Of a stretch of DNA of 64,000 nucleotides, positions 10,296-21,560 are shown piece after piece. The position numbers were made by a program, and so were the translations under genes. The notes under the pieces were generated by a model. That model had not been told where the DNA came from. It saw only the letters and a list, made by a program, of their open reading frames with translations, and did not search any database. Source of the DNA: Pleurotus ostreatus/Saccharomyces cerevisiae fusant (taxonomy: Eukaryota > Opisthokonta); assembly GCA_024196135.1 (NCBI GenBank), contig JAMQCK010000020.1, positions 121,919 to 185,918 on the forward strand. Reading direction: 5' to 3'. The first letter of the stretch is position 1. Every line of letters begins with the position of its first letter.

Positions 10296-11702
10296 TCATC
10301 CCCTGCCGTACTTTCCAAGGTACGTGTTGCGCCCAATGCAGCTGTTGATCCTGTCCTTCACCTTCTCTCCTAGCTCAGGGAACTCCAACTCGGTGGCGAA
10401 GCTTTGCAGCGCAACGAATTCTTGCCCTGCTATGTCCTGTGGCACCAATCGGGAGCGGACCACGGCGAAGAGGTGGGCGCGGTACCGCCCAAGCTCACTG
10501 GATGTCATGCCACCGCAGTGTAGTGACCATGCCAGGTAGCGCACCCGCGGTAGAATAGGTGAGGCATCGCTGTCGCTGGTAGCGCATAGTCCTACGTACA
10601 AGGCGTCGCTGACGCGCGGCGACTCGCCGTCGGCATGGGAGATCATGATGCGCAGGTCTTCCAAGCTGGTCGTAAGCGTTAGGCAGCGCAGAAGGACACG
10701 GCCATTCTCCTCGTCGAGATGCATAGGTAGCCAGGTCAGGTCCAGAGATCGCAGTGCTTGTGGGTTGGCCTGAGGGTGCGAGACAAAAGAATGGAGAGCG
10801 TCGAAGGGAAGCGAGTCGGGGTGTGGCTCGATGATTACCAGCCTTTCAAGGGCGGGTGCGATCATGCAGTTCAGATAGATTGGACAGATGTAGTCAAGAT
10901 TAAGACACCGCAATTTAGGCATGAGCACTGGTTCAACGAGCGTTATCTCTGACGCTTCGCAGGAGAAAGATAGGAACAGTGACTCCAATGTGGCGTGCGA
11001 GGGCGCGATGGCTTCGAATATAGAGGGTTCCGGATGCTCAATCTGGATGTGGAAGCTAACATGTATGAGGTTGTGCATCGGCGGAATGGTGATGGCCTCG
11101 TCAGTGAATGCCTCGCCAATGCTGAGATCGCTGAGCAATGGGGCACGAGCCAGGAAGTTGAGCGCGCCGGGTAGGATCTCACAGCAAGATTGAAGCCGGA
11201 AACCCTTCAGACAGTTGAAGCTGTATTCTTCACGGGATAGAACGGCTACATCCGCCTCCCTAGCTGAGTCGAGAGACAAGATGGCCCATCGAGCGCAGTG
11301 GGGCAAAAGGCGAGAAAGAAGAGTCGGCAGGAACTTCTCGGAGGTACAGCGCAATTCGAGCCCGCGAAGACCAGAGTTAGTGACGCACGCGTCAATGTAC
11401 GCCTCTATGTGCCGAGTCTCATCGGTGACAATGATGGATGTCCAGAGATCATGGGTAGAGAGGGCAACGGCCCGCCACTTCCTGCAGACGCAGGCAGCAG
11501 TGACCGCGAGGAGATGGGGACCATAGAAATCCGCAGGCTTCTGTTTGAATACGTCTTCTTGCACGAAATCCAGCTCGACAAAGACCTCGGACAGCAGCTC
11601 GACGGGAAGTCGGTGGACCGGTGGCGCGAGCAACATCGAGGACTCGATCGCGTGGTAGAGATGCAGAGAATCAGCAGCGTCAAGCGTATCATGGGAGGTC
11701 AT
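10296..11702 (-). CDS. F-box protein 1 (468 aa, single exon)
   Basis: An uninterrupted frame from the ATG at 11702. The F-box is at about residues 31-85: HRLPVELLSEVFVEL, then CVCRKWRAVALSTHDLW. The remainder is leucine-rich with an LRR-like pattern (ILSLDSAREAD, LSDLSIGEAF, LRSLDLTWLP, LEDLRIMIS). Known: basidiomycete F-box/LRR proteins bind Skp1 through the F-box and recruit substrates of SCF ubiquitin ligases. No substrate can be inferred. It resembles F-box protein 2 just downstream in N-terminal layout (poor N-tail, LP(V/T)E(L/I)L, long acidic insert, C-V-C-(R/K)-(K/T)-W-R), suggesting tandem duplication followed by divergence. Confidence 0.85.
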   Translation of the reverse strand: MTSHDTLDAADSLHLYHAIESSMLLAPPVHRLPVELLSEVFVELDFVQEDVFKQKPADFYGPHLLAVTAACVCRKWRAVALSTHDLWTSIIVTDETRHIEAYIDACVTNSGLRGLELRCTSEKFLPTLLSRLLPHCARWAILSLDSAREADVAVLSREEYSFNCLKGFRLQSCCEILPGALNFLARAPLLSDLSIGEAFTDEAITIPPMHNLIHVSFHIQIEHPEPSIFEAIAPSHATLESLFLSFSCEASEITLVEPVLMPKLRCLNLDYICPIYLNCMIAPALERLVIIEPHPDSLPFDALHSFVSHPQANPQALRSLDLTWLPMHLDEENGRVLLRCLTLTTSLEDLRIMISHADGESPRVSDALYVGLCATSDSDASPILPRVRYLAWSLHCGGMTSSELGRYRAHLFAVVRSRLVPQDIAGQEFVALQSFATELEFPELGEKVKDRINSCIGRNTYLGKYGRG

Positions 11703-12355
11703 GGCCGGATAGCAAGCGACGTGCGCGCTCGAGCGCGATCGAGGGCTAATGGCGGCCGACTCTCTGTCGGAGGACGTGAGAAGGCGACGAAGGATGACCC
11801 CAGGGAAGTCTAAAACAAGAGAAATCAGAGGTAAAGCGGATATGGAAGCGACGGCGGAGACTCACAAGGCCACCGGAGGGATGGTGGTGGCAGGATGAAA
11901 GGCGCGCGGCCACGCGTCTGGGTGGCGGCCCGGTAAATACGGAGTCACGCGAGGATCACGAGGACTTCAAGTTCAACTTCGCTGGCGCCCGTCAGCACAA
12001 AGACCATCGAGCGAGTGTACGTTCATTGGAGCATCGCACGAAAAAAGAGGAAGCAGATTGACATTTTCTTTCCAGCCCATCAAATACACGCACATGATAT
12101 AGTTTGGGCGCGCCCTAGGTGCGAGTTCTATGCTGCTCATCAACGAGCTAAAGAGACCAATATCCAAGACTAAGCCTCAGCGCATCTTGGTGTCATTTCA
12201 ATGCCCTGGTGTATGTCAAAGCTCTCTTCTAGCAGATTTAAGGATAGTAATTAACATTGCTGTCGGTTAATCATCCCCATGGTACCTCCTCGCCGCAATT
12301 CATACACAACAAGGCTTAGTATGTACAATAGAGTCTGCTACAGCATTCCTATCCA
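11703..12355. other. Intergenic between tandem F-box genes
   Basis: Upstream region of F-box 1 and 3' region of F-box 2. No gene seen. A CGCGCTCGAGCGCG palindrome-like stretch lies at about 11725-11740. Confidence 0.5.
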
Positions 12356-13681
12356 TCATTCATATATTCTTTGATCATACTGCAGCTCCGGAACCATGAC
12401 GCAGCGCAGCATACTCACCGCCGTGCCCTCAATGACACGAGGGGTCGCGCGAGACAAGAGCACGTTCTGTAGCAGTGCTACATGCTCTATTGCTGCCTCG
12501 GGAGGAAACTTGTTGTAGCCCGGGCTCATGACGAGCCAGTTGAGGTATGGGACGGGTGGCGGGAAGCCCTCCCGACACGTGAGCGCATCGATGGTAGTTT
12601 GGGACATGACCTGATTTGCATCATCTGCACCTTGCACCCAAAGCGTCTCCAGATTTCCGAGCCGTTCAAGGGTGCGAGTGAACGCGAGTGCAGCGACATC
12701 ATCGAAGTCTTCCGGAATATCCACCGTCCTGAGGCTGAGAAGGGAGTGCGGCGCGTCGCTTGCAGAGACGAGCGCATAGAGGGACGTGCAGAAGTCACCG
12801 TCTGGCAGACCGCGCGCGGAAGTGGGGGCGTCCAGATACAGGCTCTCGAGAGCAGGCGCGATGATGCGCCGCATGAAGACGTGTGATGTGATGCTAAGGT
12901 TAAGATCATAGAGGGCGGGCATGTAGATCGGCTCCACAGCGTCCAGCTCCGACCATGGACCATCGATGGGGCAGCAGTCGGCCACGAGGGATTCAATGGT
13001 CAACTTCGACAGCAGCACAGTGCGAAGGAACCGGGACGGGCAGGAGCACACGCCATCGCCCATAGAGATCTCCAAAGAGCGGAAACTGGTGAAAGGCGGT
13101 ATGTCCATGTCACCCTCGACACGGGTGACGGAACACGTCTCGACTTTGAGATGCTCGACCTGCCCGATGCTGCCCCTGGTGAAGTCCAACACTCTCGTGA
13201 TGTCCATCAGATCTTCGCAAAAGTCCGCCAAGACCACCTTCTTCAGTCGTGGGCAGCTGGGTGATGCAGCAGGAAGAGAGAAGACGTCATGCCAAGGACC
13301 ACCGAGATCGAGGGTTTCCCAACGGTGTGCATGCGGTAGCAACTGCGCAATGAGACTTCTTTGGAAGAGCTCAGAGCGGCACGTTATCTCCAGACCGTAC
13401 GGGTCAGACAGGGCTATACATGCGTCCACATATGCCGTCAAGTTTCGTCCGTGGTCGTCGTTCTCGATGCGAATCATGCTCCAAAGTTTGCCGGTACCGT
13501 AAGCAATTGACCGCCAAGTCTTGCAAACACACGAGACGATACAGGCAAAGCGTCCAGGAGAGTAGTCGTCATCCTTCAGAAGGAGGAAGATGCCAGCCAA
13601 TATCTCCGTGGGCAGATGGTGTATGGAAGGAGGTTTCAGAGTGTAGAGAGAAGTCGTGGTAGATATGTTGTCGCTCTCCAT
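12356..13681 (-). CDS. F-box protein 2 (441 aa, single exon)
   Basis: Uninterrupted frame from the ATG at 13681. F-box at about residues 19-70: HHLPTEILAGIFLLL ... CVCKTWRSIAYGTGKLW. This is followed by (S/T)AYVDACIALS and repeated Leu-rich segments typical of diverged LRRs (LDLGGPW, LRTVDIPEDF, LGNLETLWVQG). The AYVDACI motif also occurs in F-box protein 1 (AYIDACV), supporting common ancestry. Both are on the - strand, 653 bp apart. Role inferred: substrate receptor of an SCF ubiquitin ligase; substrate unknown. Confidence 0.84.
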   Translation of the reverse strand: MESDNISTTTSLYTLKPPSIHHLPTEILAGIFLLLKDDDYSPGRFACIVSCVCKTWRSIAYGTGKLWSMIRIENDDHGRNLTAYVDACIALSDPYGLEITCRSELFQRSLIAQLLPHAHRWETLDLGGPWHDVFSLPAASPSCPRLKKVVLADFCEDLMDITRVLDFTRGSIGQVEHLKVETCSVTRVEGDMDIPPFTSFRSLEISMGDGVCSCPSRFLRTVLLSKLTIESLVADCCPIDGPWSELDAVEPIYMPALYDLNLSITSHVFMRRIIAPALESLYLDAPTSARGLPDGDFCTSLYALVSASDAPHSLLSLRTVDIPEDFDDVAALAFTRTLERLGNLETLWVQGADDANQVMSQTTIDALTCREGFPPPVPYLNWLVMSPGYNKFPPEAAIEHVALLQNVLLSRATPRVIEGTAVSMLRCVMVPELQYDQRIYE

Positions 13682-14101
13682 TGGCGATCGATGCGATCTG
13701 CGTTGCGTCCCCTTTGTCTAGCACCGCACGAATTACTCTGCGAGGAAGGTCAGAATACAACGCGCAAGAAAGTAGCCAACGTACCGTTTATCTGCTCTGT
13801 GGGACGACGAGGTATAGCCGACCGGGGCGAGAGTTTGAATCAAGAGCTCGACTTGATGGGCGCGGCCGCCCGGGCCGACGACCTGTCGCGCCTTATTTGT
13901 GGCGTTCGAGAAGCTTCGCCTTCGCGTTTGGCGCGCGTCCAGCTTGCCATCTTCCCATCCACCACCATCACGACAAGTATCCCTGTCGCTTCTGACAGCA
14001 GAACTGTATGCCAAACTTTCCCATTGGCACCAGCTATAGCGCTCACGTCGTAGCAACCAACCTCAGACTGACCCACGTTCTTACGGGCGCCTAATTACAA
14101 G
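13682..14101. other. Divergent promoter region (F-box 2 / CDC37)
   Basis: 420 bp between two divergent starts. No gene. It probably carries both promoters and 5' leaders. Confidence 0.5.
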
Positions 14102-15792
14102 ATGCCTCTGAACTACTCGAAGTGGGATGCCCTTGAAGTGCGTTAGCCGGCTAGAATCTCGATCCCCTCTCTCTGACGCGTCAATCAGATCTCGGATGAC
14201 TCTGACATCGAGGGGCACCCCAACGTAGACAAGAACTCCCTCATCCGGTGCGTGGATACGTCTTCCTCACACCCCACGATCTCACGCCGTATCCCCCAGA
14301 TGGAAGCAGCGCGACATCCACGAGAAGCGCGAGGCGCGCAAGGCCAAGATCGCCTACCTCCAAGCCCAGATCGCCTGCAACAAGGTCATCCACCCGCGCG
14401 TAATCACCCTCCTCGCCGAGTACGACGAGAACACGAAGTCGATGCCCGGCACGAAGTACTTCAACAACCTGATCGAGAAGATGCAGGGGAACCCGTCGAA
14501 GGAGTGCCCCCCGGGGAACGACCCGAACAAGATCGAGCAGACGTACGATGGGATGATCCTCAATCTGCTGCAGCAGGTCGCGGACCAGGCGCGCAAGAAG
14601 GTGAAGGAGTCGAATGCGACGACGGATAGTGAGAAGGAGGAGCGCGCGACCAAGGAGATTCACGATGGGCTGGCGTTCCATGTCGCGGAGCTCGACAAGG
14701 AGATCGCGAGGCACGAGAAGGAGCTCGAAGAGGAGTTGAAGGAGCAGAAGAAGCACATCACGATGGACGATATCCACGAGGGCTTCAGCACCAAGGTGCG
14801 TGTACCATCATACTCCTTGTTCTCATCCTCACGCTGCTGCCTTAGTATACCCCACACAAGGATCCCGAACCGCCTGCACCCTTGCCCGTGACCAAGCCGA
14901 AGAAGGAGAAGACGAAGGCTAAGAAGCAAGAGATTGAGGTCCTGAACGCCGGCGCGTCCTCATCCGCGGGCGCAGGCCCTTCTACATCAACAGCCGACGC
15001 CGACTCCAGCGACGACGAAGAAGGTGTTCCCGAGCTGTCCGCGACCCTCGAGGCGTTCTCAAAGCTGCCATTACGCGGCTACGAGAAGTCTTGGGAGTTC
15101 ATCCAGAACCACCGCGACGTCTTCGTCCCTGGCGCCTCGGATGCTTTGCTCGTCGCCGGCTTCCGCGCGCAGAACCAGGGGAACGCAAAATACGCGAAAC
15201 AATGTGTACATCAGAGCCTGCTGATCCAGTACTGCGAAAAGCTCGGCGGCGATGGCCCGCGACTGTTCTTCAACAGGTACGCGGCTTTCTTTGCGAAACC
15301 TCCCCTTGCTGACGGTTCACCAGAATGATGAAAGGCGACAAGCGCGCCGAGGGCGTCTTCCTCGACGACGTCGAAAAGACCTACGCCGCCATCGTTAACC
15401 GCGTCGAGGTCGCCCGGCAAGAAGACGCCGAAGCCGGCGAGCCCAAAGAGCAAATCCAGCTCGTCCCCGAGAACCCCGAGACGCAAATCTCCTTCAACGT
15501 CCCCGACGGCCCGCCGCCCGAGCACCTCGTCCTCGAGGGCCCGGGCACGGAGGACCTGGACATCGAGGAGGTGCGCAAGGCACTGCAGATGCGGTGGGAC
15601 GTGTTCCAGGCGTTCCCGGAGGATCTGCAGGCGGCGCTGAAGGACGGCTCGCTGGAGGCGGTGAATAAGGTGCTGGGGGAGATGGAGGTGCCGGTGGCGG
15701 AGCAGGTTGTGGAGAGCTTGAATCTTGCGGGGATCTTGAACTTCGCGGATGGCGGCATACGGGATGAGACGGGGCAGGGAACGGAGGAATAA
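14102..15792 (+). CDS. cdc37: Hsp90 co-chaperone Cdc37 (496 aa)
   Basis: Exons 14102-14137, 14189-14247, 14300-14795, 14846-15276 and 15324-15792; phases agree. The N-terminus NYSKWDALE-ISDDSDIEGHPNVD is the Cdc37 signature. Ser14 sits in the SDDSD context that casein kinase 2 phosphorylates in this family, and is needed for kinase-client binding. Next come RWKQRDIHEKR and a coiled coil. The middle (Hsp90-binding) domain is at about residues 245-400 (KSWEFIQNHRDVF ... ALLVAGFRAQNQGN ... YAKQCVHQSLLIQYC), followed by the C-terminal helical domain (RWDVFQAFPEDLQAALK). Known role: loads protein kinases onto Hsp90 in the cytosol. A 36-nt first exon is followed by a 59-nt one, as is common for this gene in basidiomycetes (family knowledge, not checked). 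Confidence 0.95.
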
Positions 15793-16608
15793 AGGGCGTT
15801 GGCTTAGGGCGAAGGAAGCGCGACGTGCAATGTATTCTGTGTCATATCATGTTCAATGTACCACCCCGTCTCAAGAAATGCAACAGTCTCTGATGACGTC
15901 GTGTTGCACGGGCAATCCCTACCCTTGTAGACCTCGCGCTCGTATGAAAGCTCGCATACATGCTCTTGACATGTTTCTATACCTGCAGTTATATTTTCAT
16001 GGATATTGGCCGAGAAGCGCTCACCGTATACGCCGTGCAACACTGGTCGAAGGGTAATGCAACACTTTCTCGGCAGATGCCGGGAAACTTGTGGATTTTC
16101 TGCACGATGCGCAACGTGCTCTGTCTGCTCCAGGACGGCACGCTGTATATATTCCCATGCGTACAAGGGGTTGACGAAGTATCTAAGCGATACGCTTCCT
16201 GAGAGGCTGGGAAAGCGGGGTGTTGCATTTCTGATACACCCTGCCGTTTTGTTGCATATCCCGTGACGGGGTGGTATACTTACGATGCATTTGGAACCGT
16301 AGTATTATCAGATAGGAAGCTCATTTTGCGATCATACTCTCCATCCGTGTCACTGTCTTCCCTTGGTGCTGGATATGCACCGGTATGCTTTGATTTCACA
16401 CCACGTGGCGGTCACGGGATTCTGATGTTGACCATGTTTGTCCCGAGAATGATGGCCCCTGGTCTGATGGCTTGCTTCTTCCCTTTCACTCCCATCTCTA
16501 CCAGCCACCGGCAGAGCCTCTCTCGGTGCGTGATCTTCCGCTAACTACCCTTCCCTTTTCTTCTGCCCCATACGAGTATGCTAACCTTCACTGTAGTCTG
16601 CCTCGTTT
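15793..16608. other. Intergenic, CDC37 3' side / F-box 3 promoter
   Basis: No gene supported. Short frames on both strands are inconsistent and lack domains. Confidence 0.45.
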
Positions 16609-18273
16609 ATGCCACCAATGCAAGACGAGCACACAGACGCGCCGACTCAAGTTCCCAAAGATATAGGACCCGAGAAGCGTCACGATTCCATTATTATGCC
16701 ATCAAACTCTGCAAACGACGGCTGCCTGCCATCGTGCCCGGTGGCGGTCGAAGAAGAACGCCCGATGTTTGAGCGTCCGCAAGGCCCGATGACTCGACAC
16801 CACCAGAGCGAACTCTCTGGAGCACATGCATCTGCTATAGGGCGACTACCGCTTGAACTTCTATCGGAAATATTTCTCTACGTCGTCGCAGAATACCATG
16901 GGCTATGTGGCGAACGCGCCAATCAACGCAGGATCCTTACTCAGATCTGTCGCTCATGGAGGTCCGCGGCGCTGGGGACTGTGTGGCTATGGAATGATGT
17001 TGTTGTCAACACTAGGGACCGCGACAATGCCTACAATCTCTTACTCCTCCAACTCGAGCGCTCCAAGCGTTGCCCGCTCGACGTGTTACTTCGGCACGAC
17101 GGGGAGTCGCAGATCGACAGGTCGCATCCCTCGTGGGAGCTTGTCCTCCAGCACAGTCAGCGATGGCGGCTCCTGGCCCTCGGAAACCTTGACGGCATCG
17201 AGTTCGACACCATAACTCGCCGACCTGTCTCCGTCCCCGCCCTCCGTGCGCTCACTGTCGTGTGTGAATTGTTCCACCCGTCGCCCATCCTCTTCGACGC
17301 ACTTGCGGCCGCGCCACGACTTCGCGTCGTGTCGCTGACCATTGCCGACCTTCGAGGCCCCCTGCGGTTTCCGACTAGCTGGCGCCTCCGCGGCCTGACC
17401 CTCGATCTCGATCGCGTCGTAAGTTACGCCCACTGCATGCCCGTGCTCCGGGAAAAGGCAGCCACGCTCGAACACCTCGAGATCTCGATAGAGTCTCGCG
17501 CGGACACGCAGGACATGGAGGCTGAGGAAATCATCCGCATGCCCAAGCTGAAGAAGCTGACATACACTTCCTATGGGCACCTCCTAACCAAACACATCGC
17601 GGCCCCCAAACTTGCTTCGCTAAAAATCAAAGACTCGTGCGGTGAATTGACCCCTGCGGCATCCCCTGTCGGCGACAGCCCGCGCCCTAGTCTCTATTCC
17701 CGGAAACTCACCAAGTTGGTGCTCGAAGACGTACGATGGGACACGACGCCGTTCCTGGACGCTCTAAATCATGCACCCAACCTGCGATACCTGGAGATCA
17801 AGGAGACGCGGTGGTGGCGCAGCGAGAGCTGTGTCACGACGAGGCTGCTCGAGACTTTGACGCGCGGCGGGGTCAACGTTACTAGCGAATCTGCTAACTC
17901 CACTTGCCCTCTCCCTGCGCTCGACGAGATGCACGTCAGCCTCCGATTGAATACCTGCACTCGCCCGTTGGTCGGAGCGCTCGCGAGGATGGCGCTATCA
18001 CGCAGGACCGTTGGAAGCGCAAGCGCCCTCAAGCCACTGCGCGCCTTCGTGGCCGAACAGGTGACGGTCCGCAAGATATTCGGAAGGACGATCCAGCATA
18101 CCAAGACGCTCATGTCGTGGGGGACGGAAGGCCTCGAAGTTACGTGCGATGAGCTTGCTATGAATGGTGTATCGCGCACTGGCAAGAGATTGGCGGGCGG
18201 TCGGGCCCACACCAAAATTCGTAGCAAGGCGTACGTGCCAATGTCCTCGTCGCGCCGCTATGAGTCGGCTTGA
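16609..18273 (+). CDS. F-box protein 3 (554 aa, single exon)
   Basis: F-box at about residues 82-130: GRLPLELLSEIFLYV ... QICRSWRSAALGTVWLWND. It is preceded by an unstructured N-terminus rich in charged residues and followed by an LRR-like region (LRALTVVCELF, LRVVSLTIADL, LRGLTLDLDRV, LEHLEISIES, LRYLEIKETRWW). The ICRSWR...A.GTP/V.LW pattern is the hallmark of the very large Agaricomycete F-box family. The ATG at 16609 is the first in frame; a later Met (MPSNSAN) is an alternative. Role inferred: SCF substrate receptor. Confidence 0.82.
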   Translation: MPPMQDEHTDAPTQVPKDIGPEKRHDSIIMPSNSANDGCLPSCPVAVEEERPMFERPQGPMTRHHQSELSGAHASAIGRLPLELLSEIFLYVVAEYHGLCGERANQRRILTQICRSWRSAALGTVWLWNDVVVNTRDRDNAYNLLLLQLERSKRCPLDVLLRHDGESQIDRSHPSWELVLQHSQRWRLLALGNLDGIEFDTITRRPVSVPALRALTVVCELFHPSPILFDALAAAPRLRVVSLTIADLRGPLRFPTSWRLRGLTLDLDRVVSYAHCMPVLREKAATLEHLEISIESRADTQDMEAEEIIRMPKLKKLTYTSYGHLLTKHIAAPKLASLKIKDSCGELTPAASPVGDSPRPSLYSRKLTKLVLEDVRWDTTPFLDALNHAPNLRYLEIKETRWWRSESCVTTRLLETLTRGGVNVTSESANSTCPLPALDEMHVSLRLNTCTRPLVGALARMALSRRTVGSASALKPLRAFVAEQVTVRKIFGRTIQHTKTLMSWGTEGLEVTCDELAMNGVSRTGKRLAGGRAHTKIRSKAYVPMSSSRRYESA

Positions 18274-18346
18274 ATTCCAGTTGTCTAGTATATCGTTGTT
18301 TTTATGGTGTACAATGCATTGCGAGGCAAAACAAAACGGACTTCGG

Positions 18347-19703
18347 CTACAAATCTGCCACCTGTTCTTCGCACCACTCCCACAGCGCCGTTCCCAACTC
18401 CGGATTTTCGGCCCCTGGCCCTGGACGTCCGAGGCGCGCCCAAGGGATGAGGTACTGTGAGAGCATGAGCCAGTTATATTACTCTGAAGACATGAACAAC
18501 GTACCTTGCCATTCAGCTCCTTCCCGCCCTTCGTGCCCGCGTAAAGTTGCGTGAGTGCACCAAGTGGCGTGGGGTGCAAGATGAGCCATTGCTAACGAGG
18601 ACGCGAGGTCAGTCAAGAACCGAGCAGGAAGAGTTGAGAAGCGTACAATGATCTTCGCGACCACGGGGTTCATGTAGCGCTGCAAGTTACTGTACAGGTT
18701 GCCGGGATTCAACGAGGTCGAGACGATGCCCTGGTCCCCATATCGGCGCGCGAGCTCATTAGCAAGGATGATGTTGCCCTACACAAACTCTATCAGCAAA
18801 TCAAGCGCATACAACCCAGGAATGCACGCACGAATTTACTTTGGCCATACAGGATCGTCGGGTTCTTCCTCCGACGCGCAGGGCCGTCCTTGAGGGTGTT
18901 GAAGTCGATGGTCTTGACGAAGGCGTGGCCGCTGGACGACGTGTTGACGACACGGACGATGCCTTCGGGGCTGGATTGTGCGGTCGCGAGAAGGGTGGGG
19001 AGGAGCAGCTTGGTGAGGTAGAAGTGACCTGAGTATCGTCGTCAGGCCGAAGGAAGGGCCGAGTTGACGTGGTGAGTCGTACCTAGGACGTTTGTGCCAA
19101 ACTGATAGTCGTAGCCTGAGAGTAGAATCAGGACGGTGTGACGGGACCGAGGGCGCTGTATGCGTACCGTCGACAGTGACCATCTCCGTAGGGCACATCA
19201 TCACGCCTCTGGAAGCGGTTTAGCCCGTGATCTACGCGCATATATGTTACGAACGCACGCGTTGTTGAACAGAGCATGCAGTTGCGTCTCTTTGCTGCAA
19301 CCTCAGCGTCAGCTTGAGCAAGTAAGGCCACCGATTCGATCGACGCACCTCTGAAAGTCCGCCGCCGCCGCTTTCACCGACTTGAGGTTCTCCAGGTCGA
19401 CTTGAAGCAGCAGCGCCTCCTTCCCTGTCTCCCCCTTCAGCTCCCTGATAGCCTCCGTGGCCCTCTCCGGGTTCCGCGCGCCGAGGTAGACCTTCGCGTT
19501 GTGCTTGAGCAGCGCCTGCCGGGAGCAGCGATGTCAGTACGAGGTCTGGGACGCGTCAACTACCCCAGACACACCTTCACTGTCTCCTTCCCGATCCCAC
19601 TGTTCCCGCCAGTGACGATCATCACCTTGCCGGAGAGATCAGGTATGTCATCGACGCTGAACGTCGGGGCAGGCGGGTACAGCTCGCTGAAGGCTTGACC
19701 CAT
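18347..19703 (-). CDS. Short-chain dehydrogenase/reductase, retinol-dehydrogenase/WWOX-like (309 aa, 9 exons)
   Basis: Exons (in - order) 19575-19703, 19349-19515, 19259-19294, 19168-19208, 19083-19115, 18832-19028, 18647-18778, 18505-18591 and 18347-18454; every phase closes. Motifs: cofactor loop TGGNSGIG (residues ~31-38), adenine-binding VDLENL, ALFNNAG, NTSSSGH (catalytic Ser), YGQSK (catalytic Tyr and Lys) and SLNPGNL. Known: classical SDR fold using NAD(P)(H), acting on alcohols, ketones or steroid/retinoid-like substrates; the substrate cannot be read from sequence. Three consecutive exons are only 33-41 nt. Neighbours are an F-box-like gene and an FAD monooxygenase, so a shared metabolic role is possible but unproven. 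Confidence 0.9.
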
Positions 19704-20258
19704 GGTCGTCGTGAGGGGAGGGGTTGAGAAGAGAAGCGTTCGACCTCATCATGAGATCCTGTTGGCAGCCATCGTCCATCATGCAGCTGTGCCGCAGCCC
19801 CGATTCTGAGGACGCCCTCATACACGCCTTCGAGGTACCGTCATCCTCGGCACGCAATGGTGTGAGAGTTGATATGATGACAGAAATCGAAGCAGAGATG
19901 CGCCGCGGAATACGGGGTCATAGCAGAGATACTCATTGAGAACGCAGCGCCAGCGAGTACCATTCAGACTGCGACATTGAAGTCAACCTCACGCAGATCG
20001 GGCGCTTGCTGCTCGGCTTTTGCCGCCTTCAGCGCTGGGGTCCACACCTCCGGTCGTCGATTCGAACCTGCTCTGAACCACCATCTCGGATTGCCAAATG
20101 ATTGACTGACGCCCGTCCTCTCTCGTTTTCTGGCTGGAAACAAAGAAGAGACTCAGTTGCTGCTATACGACGAATTTCAGGGGCAAGCTGGTCCTACGTC
20201 GGTATCTTCGCCATCGCGGACTTCTGCCAGCCTTGAGCGTGTCATAGTACAGCCCACC
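19704..20258. other. Divergent intergenic region (SDR / F-box-like 4)
   Basis: 555 bp between divergent starts. No gene. Presumably carries both promoters. Confidence 0.5.
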
Positions 20259-21503
20259 ATGCTTCATCTGTTGACCGACGACATCATCCAGCTGATTCTC
20301 TGCTTTCTTCCTGACTATCCCTCTCTTGGATCGGCTATACTCGTCTGCAAGGCGCTTCATAGCGTTTGGCGCAACTATCCAATACAAGTACGTTGAGTGC
20401 TTTCACCCAGGCTCGCCCCGAACGACACAGACCATAGATGCCCCAGATTAGACATTCCGTTCTTCTTAACGTCGTAGGACCAGCATATCCGCACGCTCTG
20501 AATCTCGTCTGGCATGAGCTCGCGTCAGCGAGCCGAACCGAGGTCATCCTCGGAAATGGGGATCATGCAGAGGATATGACCTTCACCGTGCAGAAAAGGT
20601 TGATGAAGGTCGCCAGCGATGTCAGAAGCCTGCGGAGCATCTTTGCTGCACAGTAAGCTATCCCAGGTCGTCTCTTCACGGGTATGTCATTCACGCGTTC
20701 TCGCGCAGCTACAAAAACGGACGACCGCTCAACGGCATTGAGATGCATCGATTCGACAGAGCGATGTATCATCTTATGCTGTATGGCAAGAAGTTTGGTT
20801 TTGATGGTATCCCCGATGACGACGAACGTTGGGAAGAATGGGATAACAGCACCATTCAGGAGGTGACGAGGACTTAGTTCAATGCTCGCTCACGCTCTCC
20901 TCACATGTTGGCAGCTCCGCCGCCAAAGCTATCAGTTCCTTCAAATACTCGACGTCGAGGAACTACGAGAACTGACCGCCGTCGTGCGCTTCATTATGGA
21001 CCTTGCCGACGTCACATTCAGATACAACTTCTCCGATCTCGACATTCTCATGGGTAAGCATTGGCTCTACTCTCGACTCCTGGGAACGCTAGATCCGCAA
21101 TGTATCAGTGCTGATATTTCATTCGAGGTACACACTACACTCAGTTCCTCCTGGCGTGCGGGCCCGTCCTCTGCTTGCTGTGCTATACGCAAAAGAATCT
21201 CGTGTCCGTCATACACAATGTCTGGAAGATGTCCCAGTTGAGCGGTGACTGGCTCTATCACGATTTCGTCATGGACTTCGTGAGGCAGATCGCGAAAGGG
21301 CGCGGGGTACGTATAGCTCTTACAAGCTGCTCTGACCTGCGCTAATACGAGGACGACAGGCCGAACTCGATGAAATGTCTTATTGGTGTACCATCCTGGA
21401 GGACGGCCCCGACGTTCGCCGCGATCCTTTGGCGGCCCTTAGGGAATTTGATGACTCCATGCTCGAGCCTGCCCCGTGTCGTGACGGCGCGGTCAGGTGC
21501 TGA
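20259..21503 (+). CDS. F-box-like protein 4 (319 aa, 6 exons)
   Basis: Exons 20259-20387, 20438-20652, 20709-20862, 20915-21053, 21128-21306 and 21360-21503; phases agree through to TGA. The N-terminus LHLLTDDIIQLILCFLPDYP...LVCKALHSVW is an F-box-like helix pair, and the ALNLVWHELAS segment is typical of basidiomycete F-box proteins of this class. The rest is helical, with no clear LRR. I see DDERWEEWDNST near residue 155 and a WLYHDFVMDFVRQIAKGRG helix late. Substrate unknown. It lies between divergent/convergent oxidoreductase genes. Confidence 0.72.
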
Positions 21504-21560
21504 ATGGTATCATAAGGACCAAACTCTGCCTCCAAACTGTACATGTACATGAACCTCTAT